Below, one piece after another: positions 1 to 4,318 of a stretch of 5,057 bases of DNA. Location of the stretch: contig JACDGA010000153.1 of NCBI GenBank assembly GCA_013815505.1, positions 1-5,057 on the forward strand, in the 5' to 3' direction. Numbering within the stretch: position 1 is the first letter of the stretch; each line of letters opens with the position of its first letter. The notes beneath the pieces were generated by a model. The model was not told the DNA's origin, searched no databases, and worked only from the letters and a program-made list of their open reading frames with translations. The stretch comes from Acidimicrobiia bacterium. GTDB lineage: Bacteria; Actinomycetota; Acidimicrobiia; Acidimicrobiales; Ilumatobacteraceae. The position numbers and the translations under genes are program-made.

Positions 1-212
1 CCCGCGGCAGGGAACGGCTGCGGCAGTCGATCGCGGCGGACAGCGACTACGCCGACCCGCACTGCTTCCTCGCCGTGATCGCGGCGCAGTGGGAAGACGA
101 TCAGGCAGGCGCCCGGCGGGAGGGCAGGCGTTGTGTCGCGCTCGACCCGCCGACGCAGATGCGTGCCCTCGTCGCCGAGTACGTCGACGGGGTCGACGTC
201 ACGGGCAGCTGA
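1..212 (+). CDS. C-terminal end of a probable TPR-type protein (5' partial)
   Basis: An open frame enters from the left edge (first complete codon at base 3) and ends at TGA 210-212, giving 69 visible residues. The visible part contains SDYADPHCFLAVIA followed by QAGARREGRRCVALDPP. That is the helix-turn-helix spacing of a tetratricopeptide repeat: a small/aromatic pattern after D-x-x-Y-A-D-P-H, then an A-x-R...A-L-D-P-P second helix. A terminal LDPP followed by a short helix (TQMRALVAEYVD) is what I would expect of the last repeat in bacterial TPR proteins, some of them linked to cytochrome c biogenesis, but the N-terminal part that would settle this lies outside the window. It converges on the histidine phosphatase gene with only 33 nt between the stop codons. 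The coding call is sound; the family call is inference from one repeat-like unit. Confidence 0.62.
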   Translation, partial: RGRERLRQSIAADSDYADPHCFLAVIAAQWEDDQAGARREGRRCVALDPPTQMRALVAEYVDGVDVTGS

Positions 213-237
213 GCGCCGGCGGCCGAGCGCCGTCGCT
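212..237. terminator. GC-rich hairpin between convergent genes, possible bidirectional terminator
   Basis: AGCGCCGGCG (212-221) and CGCCGTCGCT (228-237) form a 10-position stem with a single C/T mismatch (216/233) and a 6-nt loop GCCGAG. It begins on the last base of the TPR-like stop codon and lies 8 nt past the phosphatase stop on the other strand, which is where a shared terminator would be expected. No T-tract follows on either side, so it is not a canonical intrinsic terminator. U-less hairpins at gene ends are often proposed for high-GC actinobacteria. Chance pairing is more likely in GC-rich DNA, but the length and position favour a real element. Confidence 0.45.
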
Positions 238-245
238 GGGCCCGC

Positions 246-707
246 TCACAAGGTCGGCGGCGGCCACACGTGTGCTCGGGCGAACTCGCCCCCCTCGCGT
301 GTGATGACCCAGATGGTGGCCTTGCGCCAGTCGGCTGGCGTCGTCACCTCCATGCCACGGCGGGCGAGCGTGTCGACGACGGACGGCACGACGTCGCCAT
401 GGGTGCAGCACACGGCTGGGATGTCGACGCCGGCGAGGAGCTCGATGGCAGCGACGATGTCGGCGCCCTCCGACAGCGACGGGCTGACGGCGATGGGGAA
501 CCCGGTGATCTCGGCGAGCGGTTCGAGCGTCTGGCGGCATCGCTGGTACGGGCTCGACCACAGCGCGGCAGGGCTCAGCGGCGCGAGGCGGGCAGCGAGC
601 GCCTTCGCCTGCGACCATCCCTTGTCGCTCAGCGGTCGCGTCCGGTCGTCGCCGTCCCAGCGGTCCCGCTTCCCGGCATGCGCGTGCCGCACGAGATAGA
701 TCGTCAT
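246..707 (-). CDS. Histidine phosphatase, SixA / MutT1 C-terminal-domain type
   Basis: The protein has 153 residues and belongs to the histidine phosphatase (phosphoglycerate mutase-like) superfamily. The N-terminal LVRHAHAG (R7, H8) supplies the phospho-accepting histidine. WSSPYQRCRQT (50-60, R56) is the typical second motif, E80 in SLSEGAD is a candidate acid, and CTHGDVV (H103) is the second catalytic histidine. The length is that of compact SixA-type enzymes. The RWDGDD-RTRPLSDKGWSQA stretch (16-35) also resembles the C-terminal phosphatase domain of mycobacterial MutT1, so the substrate may be a phosphohistidine protein or a small nucleotide/phosphate ester; the sequence alone does not decide. 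The ATG is chosen because the conserved motif begins at residue 3 and because ATGA overlaps the DUF4328 stop by 4 nt, implying translational coupling. No Shine-Dalgarno is evident. It is probably cytoplasmic, having no signal peptide. Confidence 0.9.
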   Translation of the reverse strand: MTIYLVRHAHAGKRDRWDGDDRTRPLSDKGWSQAKALAARLAPLSPAALWSSPYQRCRQTLEPLAEITGFPIAVSPSLSEGADIVAAIELLAGVDIPAVCCTHGDVVPSVVDTLARRGMEVTTPADWRKATIWVITREGGEFARAHVWPPPTL

Positions 708-1459
708 CTCGCATCTTCGCCGGTGAGCCGACGATGGCGCGCCGTGAGCCCGACGACGAGCACGGCCCAGGCGACAGCGGCGGCCATCTGGACGACGGAG
801 CTGCCCACCTGCCATGCGACGTCCTCGACGATGATCTCGGCGAGGTCGTCGGTCTCGGGCTGGAAGCTGGAATAGCGCGCCACGACCTGCGGCAGGAACG
901 CGAGCGGCACGATGCCGAACAACACCCACCACACATAGACGACAGGGCCGGCGCGACCCGTGCGCCATCCGTCGCCGGCCCCGGTACGAGGTTCCGAGGC
1001 CCGCCACGCCTCTTGCAGGAACAGCATCGGGATCACGAAGAGCACCGGTGGCAGGAACCACCCGCCTGCGGCCATGCCGGGACTCCACGTCGTGCGCCGC
1101 CCAAGGGTTCGGTGATTGCGGGCGATGCGGGCACACCACATGACGACCACGACGGCCGCTGCGATCGCGACCAACGAGCTGAGACCCGTTGCCGCGGTGG
1201 CCGGCGCGACGGCCTCGTTGAACTCGTCCTCGGAGATCTCGCGATCGAGATACGCGGCTGCCTCGTCGCGCGCGGCGAGCGACAGCAGCGTGCCGGCGAG
1301 ACCGACGACGGCCGTGACGAGAGGCAGCAGGGTGGCCCACCTTGCGAGGCTGCCGATGACACGCAGTGATTCGGTGCCGCCGCCCGGCGTCACGTTGAAA
1401 CCGCCGTCGCGCGGAGGATCGAGCGAAGGCGGGGGCGGAGGGGGCGGCGCCGCGCTCAC
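704..1459 (-). CDS. DUF4328 multi-pass membrane protein with proline-rich N-terminus
   Basis: The protein has 251 residues and an unknown function. Residues 5-11 are seven consecutive prolines in a disordered, Pro/Gly-rich N-terminal tail (1-30). Hydrophobic segments lie at about 40-62, 92-110, 130-148, 172-192 and 218-240. The hallmark pattern of the DUF4328 family is visible: W108 followed by ARIARNHRTLG (110-120), then WSPGMAAGGWFLPP (125-138), a hydrophobic stretch, and QEAWRAS (149-155). A negatively charged loop (64-85) lies between the first two segments and an acidic one (201-213) before the last. The start is GTG; no in-frame ATG precedes it, and a TACAGT box lies 7 nt upstream. It follows the zincin gene after 19 nt and overlaps the phosphatase gene by 4 nt, so the three are probably co-transcribed. 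The family assignment is from recalled motif pattern; the physiological role is unknown. Confidence 0.85.
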   Translation of the reverse strand: MSAAPPPPPPPSLDPPRDGGFNVTPGGGTESLRVIGSLARWATLLPLVTAVVGLAGTLLSLAARDEAAAYLDREISEDEFNEAVAPATAATGLSSLVAIAAAVVVVMWCARIARNHRTLGRRTTWSPGMAAGGWFLPPVLFVIPMLFLQEAWRASEPRTGAGDGWRTGRAGPVVYVWWVLFGIVPLAFLPQVVARYSSFQPETDDLAEIIVEDVAWQVGSSVVQMAAAVAWAVLVVGLTARHRRLTGEDAR

Positions 1460-1466
1460 GGGCGGG

Positions 1467-1472
1467 ACTGTA
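1467..1472 (-). promoter_or_regulatory. Candidate -10 box (TACAGT) for a leaderless DUF4328 transcript
   Basis: Reading the minus strand, TACAGT matches the TANNNT pattern of actinobacterial -10 elements and ends 7 nt before the GTG start. A transcript from it would begin at or near the start codon. No Shine-Dalgarno is present before this GTG. I see no TTGACA-like -35 at 16-18 nt. It lies in the 19-nt gap after the zincin gene and could be an internal promoter of the minus-strand cluster, or a chance match. Confidence 0.3.
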
Positions 1473-1478
1473 GTGGGC

Positions 1479-1817
1479 TCACGCCCATCCCAGTTCGTGG
1501 AGTCGCTCGTCGTCGATGCCCGCTGCGTGGGCCACCTCGTGGATCACCGTGACGTACACCTCCTCGTCGAGATCGTCGAGATCGTCGCACGCGTCGCACA
1601 GTGCGAGCCGGTAGATCGTGACGATGTCCGGGCCCTCGTGGCCGGTCCGCTCTGTGTGTGGCACACCGTCGTAGAGGCCGAGCAGATCGGGCTCGTCCGA
1701 GTTGCGGTCCTCGACCATGACCACGACGTTGTCGAGCACGTGGGCGAGCTCGTCGGGCAGATCGTCGATGGCGTCGGCGACGAGTTCGCGGAACTCGTGC
1801 AGCGGCACGGGCTCCAC
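1479..1817 (-). CDS. Minimal zinc metallopeptidase (zincin, DUF1025/PF06262 type)
   Basis: The protein is a 112-residue single-domain zincin. The zinc site HEVAHAAGIDD (93-103) fits HExxHxxGxxD: H93 and H97 bind zinc, E94 is catalytic, and D103 would be the third ligand. The N-terminal part FRELVADAIDDLPDEL and LLGLYDGVPHTERT (45-58), followed by PDIVTIYR (63-70), are typical of the small actinobacterial family of minimal metallopeptidases, whose substrates are mostly unknown. A run of acidic residues with C74-x-x-C77 (LCDACDDLDDLDEE) precedes the active-site helix and is partly encoded by a 9-nt tandem repeat. The chosen start is GTG 1817, 4 nt after the mrp stop; GTG at 1808 (three residues shorter) is the alternative. 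The frame stays open upstream inside mrp, but that part has no family resemblance. No Shine-Dalgarno is seen, so translation is likely coupled to mrp. Confidence 0.88.
   Translation of the reverse strand: MEPVPLHEFRELVADAIDDLPDELAHVLDNVVVMVEDRNSDEPDLLGLYDGVPHTERTGHEGPDIVTIYRLALCDACDDLDDLDEEVYVTVIHEVAHAAGIDDERLHELGWA
1564..1587. repeat. Short tandem repeat, 9-nt unit TCGTCGAGA, about 2.7 copies
   Basis: TCGTCGAGA occurs at 1564-1572 and 1573-1581, followed by TCGTCG (1582-1587). The unit is three codons long and lies in frame in the zincin gene, where it encodes the acidic DDLDDLDEE segment just before the active-site helix. Copy-number change would lengthen or shorten this loop without a frameshift. 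Confidence 0.7.
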
Positions 1818-1821
1818 TTGT

Positions 1822-2964
1822 TCAGACGATCTGCAGCTCGGAGCGATAGACGCGAGTCGGACGGAGTTCGACGGCAACGCGCTCGGCGAGCGCGGTGAAC
1901 GCCCGTCCTGCCTCGCTGTCGGGATCGACGGCCGCGATCGGCCTGCCGGTGTCGCCACCCTCGCGGAGCGCGGGGATGAGCGGCAGCTGGGCCAGCAGCG
2001 GCACACCGAGCTCGTCGGCGAGCGCCGCGCCGCCGCCTGCGCCGAACAGCTCGTAGCGCTTCGCGTCGTCACCGATGAACCACGACATGTTCTCGATCAC
2101 GCCGCGAACCTCGAGGTTGACCTTCGCCGCCATCGCCGCCGAGAGCTTGGCGACCTCCTGGGCAGCAGGCTGCGGCGTCGTCACGATGAACACCTCGCCG
2201 CGGGGCAGGTACTGGCTGAGCGAGATGGCGATGTCGCCCGTTCCCGGCGGCATGTCGACGAGGAGGTAGTCGGGCTCGTCCCAGTAGACGTCGGTGAGGA
2301 ACTGCTCGAGGGCTTTGTGCAGCATCGGACCGCGCCACACGACAGCCTGACCGGCGGGCACGAAGTAGCCGATGGAGATGCAGCGCACACCCCACTTCTC
2401 CGGCGGGATCAGCATCTGGTCGATGACGGTGGGCTCGCGGTCGGTGCCGAGCATCCGCGGGATCGAGTAACCGTAGATGTCGGCGTCGACGACCCCGACC
2501 GAGTGACCTGCCGCGGCCAGCGCGACTGCGAGGTTGGTGGTGACCGAGGACTTGCCGACGCCACCCTTGCCCGAGGAGATGAGCAGCACGCGCGTGCGGC
2601 TCCCCGGTTGCGCGAACGGGATGGAACGGCCCTCAGCGTGGCCGTGTCCCTGTTGTGAGCCGGCAGAGCCTGCCGGGTCGCCGTGGAGTCGGGTGCGCAG
2701 CTCGGCGCGCTCGTCGTCGGTCATGACGGTGAAGTCGAGTGATACGGCATCGATGCCGTCGAGGACGGTCACGGCGTCGCTGACCCGGCGCTGGATCTCG
2801 TTGCGCAGCGGGCAGCCGGCGATGGTCAGCGCGACGAGGATCGCCGCAGTGCCGCCTTCCACCTCGATGGATCGCACCATCCCGAGGTCGACGATGGAGC
2901 GGTGCAGCTCGGGATCCTCGACGGGACGGAGGGCCTCGAGAATCTGGTCGGGGGTGGCAGTCAT
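1822..2964 (-). CDS. mrp: Mrp/ApbC/NBP35-family iron-sulfur carrier P-loop ATPase
   Basis: The protein has 380 residues and two domains. Residues 1-90 are a DUF59/MIP18-like domain with VEDPEL (15-20), SIVDLGMV and the conserved cysteine in LTIAGCPL (C51). A linker (95-120) containing HGHAEG follows, then the Mrp ATPase domain. Its deviant Walker A is SSGKGGVGKSS (130-140), with signature K133 and catalytic K138. The Walker A'/switch region is VVDADIYGYSIPRMLG (158-173), and DMPPGTGD (237-244) and ENMSWF (291-296) are hallmark motifs. Proteins of this family bind or transfer Fe-S clusters in the cytoplasm. Unusually, the segment after ENMSWF (IGDDAKRYELFGAGGG) lacks the CxxC that carries the bridging cluster in many homologues; some actinobacterial Mrp proteins also lack it. 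The ATG is preceded by no Shine-Dalgarno but by TAGCCT 9 nt upstream. It is the first gene of the minus-strand cluster, with the zincin start 4 nt beyond its stop. Confidence 0.95.
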   Translation of the reverse strand: MTATPDQILEALRPVEDPELHRSIVDLGMVRSIEVEGGTAAILVALTIAGCPLRNEIQRRVSDAVTVLDGIDAVSLDFTVMTDDERAELRTRLHGDPAGSAGSQQGHGHAEGRSIPFAQPGSRTRVLLISSGKGGVGKSSVTTNLAVALAAAGHSVGVVDADIYGYSIPRMLGTDREPTVIDQMLIPPEKWGVRCISIGYFVPAGQAVVWRGPMLHKALEQFLTDVYWDEPDYLLVDMPPGTGDIAISLSQYLPRGEVFIVTTPQPAAQEVAKLSAAMAAKVNLEVRGVIENMSWFIGDDAKRYELFGAGGGAALADELGVPLLAQLPLIPALREGGDTGRPIAAVDPDSEAGRAFTALAERVAVELRPTRVYRSELQIV

Positions 2965-2973
2965 GCCATTCGC

Positions 2974-2979
2974 AGGCTA
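2974..2979 (-). promoter_or_regulatory. Candidate -10 box (TAGCCT) for mrp, leaderless
   Basis: On the minus strand TAGCCT ends 9 nt before the mrp ATG. This matches TANNNT and the spacing expected when transcription begins at the start codon. The leader lacks a Shine-Dalgarno (GCGAATGGC precedes ATG). There is no good -35 match; the position a -35 would occupy overlaps the -10 box of the divergent carboxypeptidase gene. Confidence 0.4.
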
Positions 2980-2997
2980 CCGCTGCTGGGTGACGGG

Positions 2998-3003
2998 TAG
3001 CGT
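2998..3003 (+). promoter_or_regulatory. Candidate -10 box (TAGCGT) for the carboxypeptidase gene, leaderless
   Basis: TAGCGT matches TANNNT and ends 8 nt before ATG 3012. The 8-nt spacer CCGCGGCG has no Shine-Dalgarno, consistent with a leaderless message. The expected -35 position (about 2975-2980, GGCTAC) is not TTGACA-like and coincides with the -10 box of the opposing mrp promoter. Confidence 0.4.
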
Positions 3004-3011
3004 CCGCGGCG

Positions 3012-3995
3012 ATGTCCCGCCGCCTCCTCCACCTCGCCGTCGTCACCCTCGCGCTCACCGCAGGGCTGCTCGCGGTGCCTGGTGCCGAGCGCGCCGGCGC
3101 CGCGTCATGTCGCATCGATCGCGTGCTCAGCCACGGCAGTCGCGGTGACGCGGTTCTCTGCGTCGAACGCCGGCTGCTCGAGATCGGCTACATCGACCGC
3201 AGCGTCGACACGTACTTCGGCACGCGCACGCGTGACGCAGTCGAGCGCTTGCAGCGCAACCGCGGTCTGCGACTCACGGGTTTCGTTGGCGAGCAGACCG
3301 CCCGCTCGATGGGCATCTGGGGTCGGGCGGTGCCGACCCACCGGCCGATCGAGCAGCGCCGGATCGGCACGTCGATCAACGGGAACCCCATTTGGGCGTT
3401 CCGCTACGGCACCCCGGGGGGCACGCGGGTCGTCGCCGTCGGTCAGATCCACGGCAACGAGCCCGGTGGCGCGCAGATCGCCGCCTACCTGCGGGTGCAA
3501 CGCACCCCAGGAGGAATCGACCTGTGGGTCGTCGACTCGGTCAATCCCGACGGATGGCGCGCGCAGCGCAGGACGAACGCACGTGCCGTCGATCTCAATC
3601 GCAACTTCAACTCGGGCAACTGGGTATACAGCGGTGCGGGCACGGGGAGCTACAGCGGTCCGTCCGCCGCATCCGAGCCCGAGACACGAGCAATGCAGGG
3701 TTTCCTCGACTCCGTGCGGCCACGGCTCATGGTCGTGTGGCACCAGGTCGGCCGCCACGTCGACGACAACCGATCGGTCGCCGACTACGGGCTGCTGCGC
3801 CGTTACTCCACCGTCACCGGGTACCCGATCCGCTCGACCCCATCGTGCACGACGTGTGGCGGCACGCTCACCTCGTACGTGAACCGCCGCGTCAGCGGCG
3901 CGACGGCGTTCACGGTGGAAATGCCGACGGACTTCACGTACCGCACGGCGCGTGTCCACGCGATGGCGTTCCTCGACCTCGCCGGTCGCGCCTGA
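3012..3995 (+). CDS. Secreted zinc carboxypeptidase (M14) with N-terminal peptidoglycan-binding domain
   Basis: The protein has 327 residues. An N-terminal signal peptide (RR at 3-4, hydrophobic core 8-22, likely cleavage around AGA-AS at 30-32) directs export. Residues about 38-100 form a peptidoglycan-binding domain of the PG_binding_1 type: GSRGDAVLCVERRLLEIGY, then YFGTRTRDAVERLQRNRGL and TGFVGEQT. Residues about 115-327 are an M14 carboxypeptidase domain. H147 and E150 in HGNEPGG bind zinc, with H244 in VVWHQ as third ligand; R187 and VDLNRNF (193-199) are the substrate-binding pattern; E303 in FTVEMP is the catalytic glutamate. C33/C50 and C279/C282 could form disulfides outside the cell. 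The domain pair suggests cleavage of peptidoglycan peptides, as for MpaA-like gamma-D-Glu-diaminopimelate amidases, but the substrate is inferred. The ATG is chosen as it opens the signal peptide. It is divergent from mrp and 60 nt before the DUF3107 gene. Confidence 0.92.
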   Translation: MSRRLLHLAVVTLALTAGLLAVPGAERAGAASCRIDRVLSHGSRGDAVLCVERRLLEIGYIDRSVDTYFGTRTRDAVERLQRNRGLRLTGFVGEQTARSMGIWGRAVPTHRPIEQRRIGTSINGNPIWAFRYGTPGGTRVVAVGQIHGNEPGGAQIAAYLRVQRTPGGIDLWVVDSVNPDGWRAQRRTNARAVDLNRNFNSGNWVYSGAGTGSYSGPSAASEPETRAMQGFLDSVRPRLMVVWHQVGRHVDDNRSVADYGLLRRYSTVTGYPIRSTPSCTTCGGTLTSYVNRRVSGATAFTVEMPTDFTYRTARVHAMAFLDLAGRA

Positions 3996-4042
3996 GCACC
4001 CCGCCCGGCCGGTTGGCACGCTGCGTTGCCCCCCGCTCACGG

Positions 4043-4048
4043 TAGAAC
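4043..4048 (+). promoter_or_regulatory. Candidate -10 box (TAGAAC) for the DUF3107-ATPase pair
   Basis: TAGAAC lies 7 nt before GTG 4056. It starts with the critical TA but ends in C rather than T. GAGG at 4050-4053 is only 2 nt from the GTG, too close for a functional Shine-Dalgarno, so a leaderless start is the more likely reading. The 60-nt gap after the carboxypeptidase gene has room for a promoter and shows no convincing terminator. Confidence 0.33.
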
Positions 4049-4055
4049 TGAGGTT

Positions 4056-4286
4056 GTGGACCTACGCATCGGTGTCAGTCGATCCTCTCGCGAGCTCACG
4101 ATCGAGCTCGCCGACAGCGATCGTGATGCCGTTCGCCAGCAGATCGACGACGCGCTGAACGGCACGACCGCCGTGCTGTGGTTGACCGACAAGCGCGGTC
4201 GTTCGTTCGCGGTGCAGGCAGCCAACATCCTCTACGTCGAGCTCGGGCTCGAAGAGGGCGGCCGCCGCATCGGCTTCGGTGGCTGA
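4056..4286 (+). CDS. DUF3107 family small protein
   Basis: The protein has 76 residues and an unknown function. It follows the DUF3107 pattern: an N-terminal strand DLRIGVSRSSRELTIELA (2-19), a helix (SDRDAVRQQIDDAL), then LWLTDKRGRSFAVQAANILYVELG (41-64) and a terminal RIGF. In the family the start normally falls one or two residues before the first strand, so GTG 4056 is preferred over TTG 4026, ten codons further upstream. It is cytoplasmic, with no signal or membrane segment. It lies 32 nt upstream of the ArsA-like ATPase on the same strand, so the two are probably co-transcribed. Similar short proteins are widespread in Actinobacteria; no biochemical role is visible here. Confidence 0.85.
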   Translation: MDLRIGVSRSSRELTIELADSDRDAVRQQIDDALNGTTAVLWLTDKRGRSFAVQAANILYVELGLEEGGRRIGFGG

Positions 4287-4304
4287 CCCGAAGTGGGCGT
4301 GAAC

Positions 4305-4308
4305 GGAG
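4305..4308 (+). promoter_or_regulatory. Ribosome binding site (GGAG) for the ArsA-like ATPase
   Basis: GGAG lies 10 nt before GTG 4319 and supports this start. It is the only reasonably placed Shine-Dalgarno in the window, fitting a gene read from within a longer message rather than from a leaderless 5' end. Confidence 0.5.
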
Positions 4309-4318
4309 TGACGCAGCC

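Noticed and set aside
133..936. Several overlapping plus- and minus-strand frames around the left end
   Set aside because: All are Arg/Ala-rich shadows of the TPR-like tail, the phosphatase and DUF4328.
708..1340. Extension of the phosphatase frame upstream of its ATG (to 364 aa)
   Set aside because: The added part is Arg-rich and antithetical to the DUF4328 frame on the same strand. The catalytic motif begins at residue 3 of the short form and the ATGA overlap is the natural start.
1818..2072. N-terminal extension of the zincin inside mrp
   Set aside because: The upstream residues are Ser/Arg-rich frame-shifted mrp sequence. Family members start just before the FRELVADAIDDLP-type helix.
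1702..2658. Long plus-strand open frame (318 aa) antisense to mrp
   Set aside because: It is low-complexity and Arg/Asp/His-rich with no family resemblance, and it lies entirely opposite the strong Mrp domain and part of the zincin. Long antisense frames are expected in GC-rich DNA.
3105..4040. Long minus-strand open frame (311 aa) opposite the carboxypeptidase
   Set aside because: The plus strand encodes a complete signal peptide, PG-binding domain and M14 catalytic set; the antisense product shows no recognisable motif.
3996..4055. Possible terminator after the carboxypeptidase gene
   Set aside because: Only a short CCGGCCGG palindrome and a 4-bp GGCA/TGCC pairing are present; neither makes a convincing hairpin and there is no T-tract.
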